Positions 18,657-28,351 of a stretch of 64,000 bases of DNA are shown here, in pieces; the first letter of the stretch is position 1; each line of letters starts with the position of its first letter. The notes beneath the pieces were generated by a model, which worked only from the letters and a program-made list of their open reading frames with translations, was not told where the DNA came from and searched no databases. The position numbers and the translations under genes are program-made. Source of the stretch: JAOUJD01 sp963811265 (GTDB lineage Bacteria; Pseudomonadota; Gammaproteobacteria; Burkholderiales; Burkholderiaceae_F); NCBI GenBank assembly GCA_963811265.1, contig CAWEQS010000022.1, positions 42,465-106,464 on the forward strand, written 5' to 3'.

Positions 18657-19588
18657 ATGCTGCGTTCATTCCGTTGGTGCACGATCCTTCGAACACTTCG
18701 CCCGCTCGCGCTGCTCGGTGCGCTGCTCGTCGCGTCCCTCGACGCCGGTGCGCAGGCGCCGAGCGCACGCGTCGAGCGCGGCCGCTACCTCGTGGAGGGG
18801 ATCCTCGGGTGCGGCAACTGTCACACCCCGAAGTCGCCGGAGGGCGAGCCGCTCGCCGGCCGCAACCTCAGCGGCGGCGGCGTGACGTTTTCGTTGCCGC
18901 CGTTCGCCGGCGCGGCGTCGAACATCACGCCCGATCGCGACACCGGCATCGGCAGCTGGAGCGACGAGGACATCAAGCGCGCGATCGTCGACGGCAAGCG
19001 ACCCAATCATGGCCGCCTGGCCAACACCGAACTGGCCGTCGTGATGCCGACGCCGTTCTTCAAGGCGCTGACGCCGTCGGACCTCGACGCCGTGGTGGCC
19101 TACCTGCGCTCGGTTCCGGCGATCCGCAATGAGGTCGCGCCGCCCGTGTATCGGATGGCCCAGAAGCATCAGCCGTTCCCCGATGCGGAGGCCGGCTTCT
19201 CCGACCGGGAAGATGAGCGATCCGGTCTATCGCGGCCGGTATCTCGTCACCATCGGGCACTGCCTGGAGTGCCATTCGCCGATGGAGAAAGGCGTCTTCG
19301 ACTACGGCCGGCTGGGCGCGGGCGGCCGCGTGTTCAACGTCCAGCTCGTCCAGGGATTTCCTGTCCAGCTGGACCGGGTCGAGAGCCGCCAACATCACGT
19401 CGCATCCGACGGCCGGGATCGGCGCCTGGACCGACGACGAGATCAAGCGCGCGATAACGCAAGGCATCTCGCGCAACGGTCGCAAGCTGCAGCCGCCAAT
19501 GGGGATCTCGTACTACGCGAAGCTGAGCCCCGCGGACCTGAGCGCGATCGTCGCGTACCTGCGGACGTTGAAGCCGCTGGAGAAGTGA
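18657..19588 (+). pseudogene. exported di-haem cytochrome c, two frame breaks
   Basis: The ATG at 18657 opens a signal peptide ending DAGAQA. The first haem motif CGNCH is followed by NITPDRDTGIGSWSDEDIKRA. After a frame change near 19200 comes YRGRYLVTIGHCLECHSP (second haem), and after another near 19370 comes GAWTDDEIKRAITQGISRNG and the end SAIVAYLRTLKPLEK. The two domains repeat the same plan, typical of cytochromes that accept electrons from periplasmic alcohol or aldehyde dehydrogenases. Both breaks leave good coding sequence, so single-base errors are as likely as decay. Confidence 0.75.
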
Positions 19589-19599
19589 TGGTCTCTCCT

Positions 19600-19620
19600 G
19601 GCCCGCGGAGTCCCCGGGCC
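19600..19620. terminator. short inverted repeat between convergent genes
   Basis: The arms GGCCCG and CGGGCC lie between the cytochrome stop (19588) and the catalase-like stop (19623). There is no T-run, so function is uncertain. Confidence 0.35.
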
Positions 19621-19622
19621 GG

Positions 19623-20601
19623 TCAGCCGCGCTTGTCACGCGCGTGCCTGAACCTGGCCAGTGCCGCGTAGATCTTGCCGCGCGCGCGGTTCAGGCCGCC
19701 GAGCGGGGCGTGCTCAGGCAAGGCGTGTGCGGGCGAGAAAGACAGGGCCTCGGCTAGCCGGGCGCGCTTGCCGTTCCGGAATTTCTGGATGGGCAGATGC
19801 AGCGTCGCCACCTTCACGAAGGGCGACTTCGCTTCATCCCAGCGTTGCGCCGCGTCCTCGATCGGCATCCCGGGGCGCCAGAGCTGCACGCAGAAGTCGA
19901 AGGTGGCTTCACGCCCGTCGAGATGGGCCTGCATCGCCTCGCTCAGGTAGGACTCGCCGAGCTTCGCGGGCTTGCGGCTCCTGTGCTTCGAGGTGGGCCG
20001 CAGGGAATACTTCACCGCGCGGTCGGGGCCGAACCGGTAGGGCGTGGTGCTCCAGTACCGGATGTCCAGCGGGGAGGATGGGTTCCCGCGCAGCTTCAGC
20101 AAGCCGAGGAGGGCCCCGGCGTGGCCGGTGGCCGCGAACTTGGCCGCCAGCAGCAGCGGAGTGCTTTCGATCGTGTAGTAGACCGCGTCGCGGAACAGCG
20201 CCACGGTGCCGAGCGGCATCACCGGCGTGTCCAGCAGCACGAAGTCCTGGCCCAGTTCCGCGCCGGGCGCGGCGCCCTTGCCGCGTGGCGCCAGCAGCTT
20301 GATCGCGACACCGCGGGCATCGGGCACCGCGTCGGACTGCACCTTGCCGCTCGAGCTGGAAAACCGCACCCAGCAATTGAAGCTGCGGGGCTTTGCGAAC
20401 AGGCCGACCCGCAAGGCCTCGGGCAGGCCGGGCTCGATCCGGAAACGGCCCCGCAACAGGCCGAGCGTCTTCGGGTGGGCGTCGCGCAGCGTGCCGCCCT
20501 TGGCATAGTCGCGCGCCATCTTGCGGCGCAGGATCGCAATCATCTCCGCAGTCAGGGCCGCCTCGTTGGCTTCGCGCTTTTCGACAGGGTCGTGAGTTCA
20601 T
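19623..20601 (-). CDS. catalase-family protein (haem catalase-like fold)
   Basis: The protein has the catalase-like core: HPKTLGLLRGRFRIEPGLP, PRSFNCWVRFSSSSGKV, DARGVAIKLL, GQDFVLLDTPVM and YWSTTPYRFG. It belongs to the short catalase-like group rather than to classical KatA/KatE. The continuous frame opens at 20543, but the sequence before it (EKREANEAALTAE) looks coding. One extra A just after an ATG at 20601, which has an AGAGGA ribosome site, would restore a start MTHDPVEKRE. I therefore place the start at 20601 with a 1-nt error. It may act on peroxides or lipid hydroperoxides. Confidence 0.72.
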
Positions 20602-20732
20602 TCTGGCGATCCTCTCTTCGTGGGGCTGCGTCGCGCCGGATCTACGGCGAAGACCTCGGTAGATCAGTGGTGAACCGCCGTCGGGTGATAGACGAAACGC
20701 GATCGAGGCTCGCCGCGGGCGCTGCTGCTGCC

Positions 20733-21890
<1,158 letters not shown>

Positions 21891-21967
21891 GGTCGACTGT
21901 GTCCTTGCGCATTGGCGCCGTGCACGGATCTGGTGGGGAGCCATGGGCGAAGAGGGGCGGCGCAGGG

Positions 21968-22648
21968 CTAGAGCACGGTGGCGATGATGTTGATGCTGAG
22001 GGCCAGCACGGCGATGTTGAACACGAACGCCAGCACGCTGTGCACCAGCGTGAGCCGCCGCATCGAGCGCGATGTCACCGCGACGTCGGAGACCTGCGAG
22101 GTCATTCCGACGACGAACGAGTAGTAGGCAAAGTCGAGGTAGTCGGGCTCCTTGCCGCCCGGGAAGTGCAGCTCGGGTGTCGTCGTTCGCTCGCGGTGGA
22201 GGACGGCGTAGTAGCGGCGCGCGTAGTGGAACGCAAAGACGGTCTGGATCAGCAGCCACGACGAGATCAGCGCGCCGATGGTCAGGGCGATGTGCCACGC
22301 CCGCGCCCAGAACGCGAGTTCGCGGATGGTGCTGACGACAAAGCCGATCGCGACGACGCTGGCGCAGGCGGCCACGACGACGAACAGGAAGATGACGAAG
22401 CCGCTCTGGTCCTGGCTCAGTGCGTGATCGCGAGTCGTCGCCGCGTCGGCGCTGGCGATGAGCCACCACGCCAGGCCGAGATAGATCAACACGCTGAGGT
22501 CCCAGCTTGCCACGGCGCGCGTGTGCCACGAGATGACCGCCGGCTGCGCGAAGTACGCAACGACGCCGACGGCCATCACCACCGCGAGGCGCTGCATGGC
22601 GCCGACGCGAATGATCCACGCCGCCTTGACGGTCATCGGCCCGCTCAT
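21968..22648 (-). CDS. DUF1345 integral membrane protein
   Basis: The 226-residue protein has about five hydrophobic segments and the DUF1345 signature PDYLDFAYYSFVVGMTSQVSD, followed by RRLTLVHSVLAFVFN and ALSINI. It is an inner-membrane protein of unknown function. Its frame is intact. It faces the same way as the broken lipase gene 78 bp downstream. Confidence 0.85.
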   Translation of the reverse strand: MSGPMTVKAAWIIRVGAMQRLAVVMAVGVVAYFAQPAVISWHTRAVASWDLSVLIYLGLAWWLIASADAATTRDHALSQDQSGFVIFLFVVVAACASVVAIGFVVSTIRELAFWARAWHIALTIGALISSWLLIQTVFAFHYARRYYAVLHRERTTTPELHFPGGKEPDYLDFAYYSFVVGMTSQVSDVAVTSRSMRRLTLVHSVLAFVFNIAVLALSINIIATVL

Positions 22649-22766
22649 CGAGGTGGCAATCCCGCCGCCGCCTGCGGGCGGGGAGCGGAGTGGCCACGAG
22701 AATTCACCAGCGAATCATCGCATCGCGAAGGCCGCCCCGCATTGGACACAGGGCTCTACTCGGGAA

Positions 22767-23675
22767 TCACTTCTTGTAGTCGCCGCCGCCCTGTTCACCC
22801 TTGCCGCCATCCTTGGACTGCCCTTGAGCGGAAGAGTGGCCGGACCCCTGGCCCTGCGATCCCCTGTCTTGCGGCCCTTGCGACCCCTTGCCCTGGGATC
22901 CGCGGTCCTGCTCCGGCGGTCTCGGTGCCGGTTGCTGCTGTTGGCGCGCTGCTGTTGCTGCTGTTGCTGTTGCTGCTGCTGTTGGCGGCTGGGTCGCGCG
23001 TGGCTGCGCCTGTTCCTGGCGTGGAGCGGTCGATTCGCGCTGCGGCGACCTCCCGGGTGCGCCTTGTGCCTGCTGCCGCTGGCTCTCGTAGTGCTGCCGG
23101 ACTTCGGCGTCACGCGGCTGGTACCTGTACTTCTGGCTCTGCAGCACTTGCTGCTGCTCTACGGGCGGATACTTGCTTCCGGAATACTGCCGCTGGTAGG
23201 TCGGCAGCGGAGCGCGTTGAGGAACGGCGCGATGGTCCCACTGGTCCCAGCCGCGTCGATTCTGGCTCCACTCATTGCCCCAGTGCTCGTCCCAACGCGG
23301 CGGCCTGTCAGCCTGCCACCCGCGGAAGTACGGAGGAGGTACCCGGTAGTAGCGCACCGGAACACGCAGCAGGAAGACCGGAACGGCTTGAGGGCCGACA
23401 AGCCCCCACGGCCCGTTGTACCAGGAGCTCGCGTACCAGTTGTCGGACTGGAAGACCCAGTACATGCCGTCGTAGAAGAAGTAGTTCGAATTCATCTGTG
23501 GCGCGTAGTAGACCGGGTACCCGGGCACCGCAACCAGTTGGGGGTACACGGGCAGGTTGATTCCGATGGAGACTCCGGGGAGCCATACACCGACGCTCAC
23601 CTGGGCCGTGGCCGACGTCACCGAACCGATCACCAGGCCCAACGCCATCAATCCGTTTCGCAGTACATGTTTCAT
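22767..23675 (-). CDS. exported Tyr/Trp-rich protein with Gln/Gly/Ser-rich tail
   Basis: A signal peptide ends ATAQ. Residues about 25-125 are rich in Tyr, Trp and Pro (FFYDGMYWVFQSDNWYASSW, YNGPWGLVGP), a pattern of small envelope proteins in Betaproteobacteria. The tail has QQ/QA runs, with CAG-type codon repeats at about 22936-22990, then GSQG-type repeats and a Lys/Gly end. The tail is probably disordered. A GTGCG-N4-CGCAC palindrome lies 171 bp upstream, so it is a candidate member of the local stress regulon. Function is unknown. Confidence 0.7.
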   Translation of the reverse strand: MKHVLRNGLMALGLVIGSVTSATAQVSVGVWLPGVSIGINLPVYPQLVAVPGYPVYYAPQMNSNYFFYDGMYWVFQSDNWYASSWYNGPWGLVGPQAVPVFLLRVPVRYYRVPPPYFRGWQADRPPRWDEHWGNEWSQNRRGWDQWDHRAVPQRAPLPTYQRQYSGSKYPPVEQQQVLQSQKYRYQPRDAEVRQHYESQRQQAQGAPGRSPQRESTAPRQEQAQPRATQPPTAAATATAATAARQQQQPAPRPPEQDRGSQGKGSQGPQDRGSQGQGSGHSSAQGQSKDGGKGEQGGGDYKK

Positions 23676-23845
23676 CTTTGCGCTCTCATTTGGATCGCCA
23701 TGGGTCAGGGCATCCCTGACGAAGGTCGACTAAGGGCCGGTCGGAGGCCGACGGAGGAGTCCCTGCCGCCAGGCATGCGCACGCCAGGGTGCCGCGACTT
23801 CCAGGCCCCACAATCGCACGCTAGGCGCAGCACTTGCTGCCGTCG

Positions 23846-23859
23846 GTGCGGAAGCGCAC
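23846..23859 (-). promoter_or_regulatory. putative stress-regulon operator, site 2
   Basis: The sequence is GTGCG-GAAG-CGCAC. Read toward the leftward gene it is followed by CGACGGCAGCA, identical to the tail of site 3. It lies 171 bp upstream of the Tyr/Trp-rich protein start and 12 bp before the haemolysin-III start, so it could also affect that gene. Confidence 0.55.
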
Positions 23860-23870
23860 ACACAGATCGC

Positions 23871-24491
23871 ATGTATTACGGCGAGAAGTTCAACGCGGTG
23901 TCTCACCTGCTCGGCGCCATCCTGGCGCTGGCGGGCACGGTCGTCCTCGTGGTCCTGGCGGCGCTTGGCGGCGACCCGTGGAAAGTGGTTGGCGTCTCCA
24001 TCTATGGCGCATCCCTCGTGCTCATGTACGGCTCCTCGACGCTGTACCACAGCGTGCGAGGAGGGCGCGCGAAAGACTTCCTGCGCAAGATGGACCACCA
24101 GAGCATCTACCTGCTCATCGCCGGCAGCTACACCCCGTTCTGCCTGGTGACGCTGCGTGGGCCTTGGGGCTGGTCGCTGCTCGGAGTGGTCTGGGGGCTC
24201 GCCGTCGCCGGCAGCCTGCAGGACCTGCGGCCGCGTAACGACGCCCGCATCCTGTCGGTCGTGATCTACCTGCTGATGGGCTGGGCGGCCGTCGTGGCGC
24301 TGGTGCCGATGGTGAATGCGCTCGGCCGCGCCGGGTTCGCGTGGGTCGCGTCGGGCGGGCTGTTCTACACCGTCGGCATCGTCTTCTATGCGCTCGACGC
24401 GCGCCTCAAGCACGCGCACGGCATCTGGCACCTGTTCGTGCTCGCCGGCAGCGCTGCGCACTTCATCGCGATACTGCTGTATGTCGTTTGA
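23871..24491 (+). CDS. haemolysin III / TrhA-family membrane protein
   Basis: The 206-residue protein (MYYGEKFNAVSHLLGA) has about seven membrane segments and the conserved polar residues of the family: the N-terminal NAVSHLLGA, SSTLYHSV, KMDHQSIYLLIAGSYTPF and HAHGIWHLFVLAGSAAHF. The His and Asp residues form the metal site shared with PAQR receptors. The family affects membrane lipid homeostasis. The frame is intact. The ATG at 23871 has no clear ribosome site. Confidence 0.88.
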   Translation: MYYGEKFNAVSHLLGAILALAGTVVLVVLAALGGDPWKVVGVSIYGASLVLMYGSSTLYHSVRGGRAKDFLRKMDHQSIYLLIAGSYTPFCLVTLRGPWGWSLLGVVWGLAVAGSLQDLRPRNDARILSVVIYLLMGWAAVVALVPMVNALGRAGFAWVASGGLFYTVGIVFYALDARLKHAHGIWHLFVLAGSAAHFIAILLYVV

Positions 24492-24536
24492 GGGAGCGGT
24501 ACTGCGGCAGCGCGTGTTCTTTGCGATGTTGCCGCC

Positions 24537-24558
24537 GGGCCGGCCCGAGAGCCGGCCC
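24537..24558. terminator. hairpin between convergent genes
   Basis: GGGCCGGC and GCCGGCCC form an 8-bp perfect stem with a 6-base loop between the haemolysin-III and BON genes. There is no T-run. It may serve both strands. Confidence 0.5.
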
Positions 24559-24573
24559 GCGATGCGCAGTCGC

Positions 24574-24888
24574 TTACTTCAGGCGCATGTCGTTCTTGAC
24601 GGATTTCACTCCGCCGACGCCACGCGCAACCGCGGCCGCCTTGTCGATGTCGGCGCGCTCCTTGACGAAGCCGCTCAACTGGACGACGCCCTTGAACGTC
24701 TCGACGTTGATCTCCGCCGACTTCAGCGTGGGTTCGTTGAGTATGGCGGCCTTTACCTTGGTGGTGATGGCCGTGTCGTCGATGTACTCGCCGGTCCCTT
24801 CCTGCGTCGGTGTGCTTGCGCATCCGACGACGGACACCAGCGAGACGGCGACGAAGAGTGCGGAGAGAAGCTTGCCTGCGTGTTTCAT
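24574..24888 (-). CDS. BON-domain lipoprotein
   Basis: The ATG at 24888 (MKHAGKLL) gives a lipoprotein signal with lipobox VVGCAS. The mature part is one BON domain: AITTKVKAAILNEPTLKSAEINVETFKGVVQLSGFV, then ADIDKAAAVARGVGGVKSVKND. BON proteins such as OsmY and DolP bind envelope phospholipids and rise under osmotic stress. The palindrome at 25041 lies 153 bp upstream. Confidence 0.88.
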   Translation of the reverse strand: MKHAGKLLSALFVAVSLVSVVGCASTPTQEGTGEYIDDTAITTKVKAAILNEPTLKSAEINVETFKGVVQLSGFVKERADIDKAAAVARGVGGVKSVKNDMRLK

Positions 24889-25040
24889 GGTTGATTCCCA
24901 GAGTGTCAAACAAAGCGGGGTTCGATCCAGACTCCCGATCGTGAATCCGCGACCTCAATCGAGCGCCGTTGCCCGTTGACGCGCTTCGACGAGGAATGAA
25001 GTTCAGGAACCAACCATAACTGCGCGCTCTGCTGCCGTCG

Positions 25041-25054
25041 GTTCGGTATCGCAC
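25041..25054 (-). promoter_or_regulatory. putative stress-regulon operator, site 3
   Basis: The sequence is GTTCG-GTAT-CGCAC. Read toward the BON gene it is preceded by CTATGT and followed by CGACGGCAGCA, the fullest form of the extended motif. Distance to the BON lipoprotein start is 153 bp. Confidence 0.6.
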
Positions 25055-25099
25055 ATAGGCCCGGGGCCCGGGCGCAGATCCGACGCTCGCGGGCAGGGC

Positions 25100-26515
25100 T
25101 TACAGCCAGTACTCCCAGACCCGGGCGAACAGCTCCTTGATCCGGAGATCGAGCGAGCGATGCTGCCACTGCTCGAGCGTGATCGGGTCGGACGCCGCCA
25201 GGTCCTTGTCGAACATCGCCTGCACCTGGCTGCCGAACTCGGCCCCGAGCACCACGGCATTCAATTCGTAGTTGTGCAGGAAGCTGCGCCAGTCGAGGTT
25301 GGTCGAGCCGACCGTGGCCCACACGCCGTCGACCAGCGCCGTCTTGGAGTGGAGGATCACACCGCGCCGCTCGTGGATCTTCACTCCCGCTCGCAGCAAC
25401 TGCTCGTAGTAGTTGCGCCCGGCGTGGAATACCAGCCAGGAGTCGGTCTGGCTGGGCAGGATCAACGTCACCTCGACGCCGCGCCGGACCGCGGCTTCGA
25501 GCGCGTCAAGCAGTTGCGGATCGGGGGCGAAGTAGGCATTGGTCAGGCGCACGCTGGTCTCTGCGTTGGCGATCGCCGAGAGCAGGGTGGCGTAGATCAG
25601 GCTGTACGGTTCTTCGGGCGAACTGCCGATGGCGCGCACGACCAGGCGGCCCGCGTTCTCCGGAGGCGGGAAGTAGTTCCTCGCCGGCAGCGGCTCTCCC
25701 CTCTGGGCCTCCCAGGTCGCGAGAAACAGCTTCTGGAGTTCGGCAACCACGGGTCCGCGCAATTGGAGGTCGGTATCGCGCCAGGGCGGGCTGCCGTCCG
25801 GCCGGGTCCGCGAGTGCTGGCTGAACGAGCCCCCGGAGTACACGCTGCTGATGTTGATGCCGCCCAGGAACGCCGTGCGCCCGTCGACGATCAGCAGCTT
25901 GCGGTGGTCGCGCTGATTCAGCTCCCAATCCTTGCTGGCCACCAGCGGGTTGAGCGGGTTGAATTCCAGCACCTTGATGCCGCTTTCCTTCAGCCGGTCG
26001 AAGAACGCCTGCGGCGTGGCGATCGTGCCGACGCTGTCGCGGATGAGACTGACCTGGACGCCTTGCCGCTGCTTGTCGATGAGTGCCTGTGCGAAGCGCT
26101 GGCCGACTTCGTCGTCGTCCAGGATGTAGGTCTCCATGTTGATGTGGTCGCGCGCCGCAAGGATGGCCGCGTGCATCGCCTGGAAGGTGGCCGGTCCGTC
26201 CTGCAGCAGCAGCACCTGGTTGCCGGTGGTCAGCGGACTGCCGACGATGGCTTCTTCGAGCGCGAGGTGCCGCTCGAAGATGTCCGTGGCGGGGCCGCGG
26301 CTCGCCAGTCCGTCGAGGATCGCCTTGCTCTGGGCCGCCGACAGCGGGCCGCGTGCCCCTTCCAGCTGGACGGGCGAACGACCTGACTCACGCGCCAGGT
26401 CGGGCACGATCTTCGGAAGGCTGCTGCAGGCGACCAGCCCAAGCAACCCTGAGAGGTTGACAAGGCCGACCAGTGCCGCCGCCAGCCTACTGCGCGAGGC
26501 AAGCCACCAGCCCAT
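25100..26515 (-). CDS. phospholipase D-family cardiolipin synthase-like protein
   Basis: Two HKD motifs are present: HRKLLIVDGRTAFLGGIN and HSKTALVDGVWATVGSTNLD, spaced as in cardiolipin synthases. The N-terminus has one hydrophobic segment ending GLVACSS, which may be a lipoprotein signal or an anchor. The protein likely joins or exchanges phosphatidyl groups in the membrane. It lies downstream of the DUF3309 gene on the same strand with a 93-bp gap and may share its promoter with site 4. Confidence 0.88.
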   Translation of the reverse strand: MGWWLASRSRLAAALVGLVNLSGLLGLVACSSLPKIVPDLARESGRSPVQLEGARGPLSAAQSKAILDGLASRGPATDIFERHLALEEAIVGSPLTTGNQVLLLQDGPATFQAMHAAILAARDHINMETYILDDDEVGQRFAQALIDKQRQGVQVSLIRDSVGTIATPQAFFDRLKESGIKVLEFNPLNPLVASKDWELNQRDHRKLLIVDGRTAFLGGINISSVYSGGSFSQHSRTRPDGSPPWRDTDLQLRGPVVAELQKLFLATWEAQRGEPLPARNYFPPPENAGRLVVRAIGSSPEEPYSLIYATLLSAIANAETSVRLTNAYFAPDPQLLDALEAAVRRGVEVTLILPSQTDSWLVFHAGRNYYEQLLRAGVKIHERRGVILHSKTALVDGVWATVGSTNLDWRSFLHNYELNAVVLGAEFGSQVQAMFDKDLAASDPITLEQWQHRSLDLRIKELFARVWEYWL

Positions 26516-26608
26516 CGGCTCCGCGTCCTCCTGCCTTGCCTTCGCTCATAAAAAGCGCACGCCCGGGCGCGGCAGCAACCAGCCCGAGCGCAGGTTGGCG
26601 AGGATCCG

Positions 26609-26767
26609 TCACAGTCTTCCCGTCAGCAGCAGGATGACGATGATGATCAACACGATGCCCAACGTGCCGCTGGGCCAGTAGCCCCAGCTTCGGCTGTGCG
26701 GCCAAGTTGGAATGACGCCGATCAGCATCAGGATCAGGACGATCAACAGGATGGTTCCCAGGCTCAT
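26609..26767 (-). CDS. DUF3309 small membrane protein (52 aa)
   Basis: The ATG at 26767 has GAGGAAA upstream. The product starts MSLGTILLIVLILMLIGVI, has the family's PTWPHSRSWGYWPSG turn, and ends in a second hydrophobic segment (GIVLIIIVILLLTGRL). This is the usual DUF3309 length and plan, a two-pass stress-associated inner-membrane protein of unknown function. The palindrome at 26947 lies 180 bp upstream. Confidence 0.88.
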   Translation of the reverse strand: MSLGTILLIVLILMLIGVIPTWPHSRSWGYWPSGTLGIVLIIIVILLLTGRL

Positions 26768-26946
26768 GGTCTTTCCTCGAAGGTGTCAGCAAGTGGGCTC
26801 AGCACGCCTGGAACGGGATCTCGCAGCGGTTGATCCGACCGTGCCACCTGGGCAGCCCTTGGCGCGACACCGGATCGGCCGCGACGAGCGCACTCGCTGG
26901 TCAAACTGGCCCTCGAGTACGGTAGACGGCTGTGCGACGGCGGTCC

Positions 26947-26960
26947 GTTCGCTATCGAAC
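26947..26960 (-). promoter_or_regulatory. putative stress-regulon operator, site 4
   Basis: The sequence is GTTCG-CTAT-CGAAC with perfect arms. Read toward the DUF3309 gene it is preceded by TGT and followed by GGACCGCCG. Distance to the start is 180 bp. Confidence 0.6.
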
Positions 26961-26995
26961 ACAACGGCGGGTACTGGCTGTGCGGCCCCGGCTGT

Positions 26996-27230
26996 GCCAT
27001 CGCACAGGCGCTGGTCGAGCAAGTGGTGCCGGTTGCACGCGGCCGTCTGGGCGATCTGCGTGATCAGCGCCTGGGTGTAGCGCAGCAGCAGGCGCATCAA
27101 CGGGCCGGCCCGTTCAAACTCTTCTTTCAACGCCTGTGCGCGCATTCGGAACGCGTGCCCGGAGTTCGACGTTGGGCAGCGCGGCCAGGAATTGGTTCTG
27201 CCTGAAGTGGATGGAAACGGCTATCGGGGA
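26996..27230 (-). pseudogene. remnant of a Crp/Fnr-like regulator
   Basis: Leftward reading gives FRQNQFLAALPNVEL, the N-terminal motif of the Crp-like paralogues, then a junction near 27161 with a frame change. The central part follows: GHAFRMRAQALKEEFERA, LMRLLLRYTQALITQ and AACNRHHLLDQRLC. The barrel core between them is deleted, and the DNA-binding domain is missing after 26996. Similarity is strongest to the paralogue at 41695-42457. It cannot bind DNA as a regulator. Confidence 0.75.
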
Positions 27231-27327
27231 GCGCCGGAAGAATCCGGAATCCGAAAGCAACCTCACCCGCCATCTTTAGTGCCTCCTCGGAAACGCGCTT
27301 GACCCGGCGCATCGCCTTGCCTCCTAT

Positions 27328-27341
27328 GTTCGCTTGCGCAC
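27328..27341 (+). promoter_or_regulatory. putative stress-regulon operator, site 5
   Basis: The sequence is GTTCG-CTTG-CGCAC, preceded by CTAT and followed by AGAAATGACGGCGCAG, so the GACGGC tail is shifted by a few bases. It lies 133 bp upstream of the first CsbD gene. Confidence 0.55.
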
Positions 27342-27473
27342 AGAAATGACGGCGCAGAACGTCTACGTTTAAGGACGTGACCGAAGAGGCGATAGTTCCC
27401 TGGGGGCCGCCGGGAGCGGCTGGACCTCGGGCGCGCGCCGGTGAATTGTCGATGTAACTACGAAGGAACACGT

Positions 27474-27707
27474 ATGAACTGGGACCGCATTCAAGGCAAC
27501 TGGAAGCAAGTGGTCGGCAAGGCGAAGGCGCAGTGGGGCAAGCTGACCGATGACGACCTCGACGTCGTCGCCGGCCGCCGCGAGCAACTCGCAGGGAAGA
27601 TCCAGGAGCGCTACGGCATCGCCAAGGACGACGTCGAGCGCCAGATCGCCGACTGGGAACTCAAGGCGACGGATGCGTGGTTCGTGAAGGAAGAGAAGCA
27701 CAGTTGA
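27474..27707 (+). CDS. CsbD-family stress protein (copy 1)
   Basis: The ATG at 27474 follows AAGGA. The 77-residue product MNWDRIQGNWKQVVGKAKAQ has the CsbD pattern of WDRIQGNWKQ, WGKLTDDDLDVVAGRREQL and GKIQERYGIAKDDVERQI. CsbD proteins are small, abundant and induced by general stress. Their molecular role is unknown. It heads a rightward series of small membrane-protein genes. Confidence 0.93.
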   Translation: MNWDRIQGNWKQVVGKAKAQWGKLTDDDLDVVAGRREQLAGKIQERYGIAKDDVERQIADWELKATDAWFVKEEKHS

Positions 27708-27719
27708 CACGTCGTGAAA

Positions 27720-27738
27720 CCGGGCCTCGCCGGCCCGG
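27720..27738 (+). terminator. GC-rich hairpin after csbD copy 1
   Basis: CCGGGCC and GGCCCGG form a 7-bp stem with a 5-base loop, 12 bp after the stop. No T-run follows, so it may stabilise the mRNA end rather than terminate. Confidence 0.45.
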
Positions 27739-27804
27739 AAGCCTCAGTGTGGCGGGGGCGTGCCGAGCATCGAACTGCCACGTGATGTAAACCGGAGAAA
27801 CGAA

Positions 27805-27951
27805 ATGCTATGGACCATTGCAGTCATCCTGCTCGTCCTGTGGGTACTTGGGCTGGTCAGTTCGTACACCCTGGGTGGATTCATTCACGTCCTTTTGGTC
27901 GTCGCGCTCGTCGTGTTCCTGGTTGGAATCATCCAGGGTCGACGCGTCTGA
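27805..27951 (+). CDS. small membrane protein, lmo0937-like (48 aa)
   Basis: The ATG at 27805 has GGAG upstream. The product is MLWTIAVILLVLWVLGLVSS, a short turn YTLGGFIH and a second hydrophobic segment ending GIIQGRRV. This is the length and plan of the lmo0937 family of two-pass proteins, often found beside CsbD and DUF3309 genes. The function is unknown. Confidence 0.8.
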   Translation: MLWTIAVILLVLWVLGLVSSYTLGGFIHVLLVVALVVFLVGIIQGRRV

Positions 27952-27978
27952 TGACGGCGGCATGGGTTGTGCAGGGGA

Positions 27979-28002
27979 CGAAGCGCCGGCAACGGCGCTT
28001 CG
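27979..28002 (+). terminator. 10-bp hairpin with a GCAA loop
   Basis: CGAAGCGCCG and CGGCGCTTCG pair perfectly around a GCAA tetraloop (GNRA type), 28 bp after the 48-residue membrane protein gene. There is no T-run. A terminator or an mRNA-stabilising element is likely. Confidence 0.55.
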
Positions 28003-28089
28003 CCCGGCCCATCCGTCCGATGCGGTAGTTGCTTCGGGTCGCGCGCTGCGTGCTCCGGAGTCCGGATTCCTGAATCAGAAGGAGGGGGA

Positions 28090-28311
28090 ATGAACGCCAT
28101 CAAGATTGCGGCGATTGCGCTGATCGTGGCCGGCGCCTTGGCGCTTGCGTACGGCGGTTTCAGCTACACCAAGGAAACCCATACGGGAAAAATCGGACCG
28201 ATCGAGCTGTCGGTGAAGGAAAAGCAGACCGTCAACATCCCGCTGTGGGCGGGCGTGGGAGCGATCGTGATCGGTGGCGTGCTGCTGGTGGTCGGCGGAA
28301 AGCGGAAGTGA
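28090..28311 (+). CDS. small two-pass membrane protein (73 aa)
   Basis: The ATG at 28090 follows GAAGGAGGGGGA. There is a hydrophobic segment at about residues 4-24, a polar middle (YTKETHTGKIGPIELSVKEK) and a second segment (WAGVGAIVIGGVLLVVGGKR). It resembles the small uncharacterised membrane proteins that travel with CsbD genes. I do not assign a family. The transglutaminase gene starts 40 bp downstream. Confidence 0.7.
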   Translation: MNAIKIAAIALIVAGALALAYGGFSYTKETHTGKIGPIELSVKEKQTVNIPLWAGVGAIVIGGVLLVVGGKRK

Positions 28312-28351
28312 CCTCCGACGCGCAGGCGCGCAGATCGGATTCGACTTGGCG

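Larger units (their letters stand above)
26768..27473. other. 700-bp region without an intact gene
   Basis: It lies between the divergent DUF3309 and CsbD genes. It holds operator-like sites at 26947 and 27328 and a decayed Crp-like gene at 26996-27230. I see no other supported gene. Confidence 0.6.

Noticed and set aside
22930..23000. CAG-type microsatellite
   Set aside because: It lies in frame in the exported protein and encodes Gln/Ala runs. It needs no separate function.
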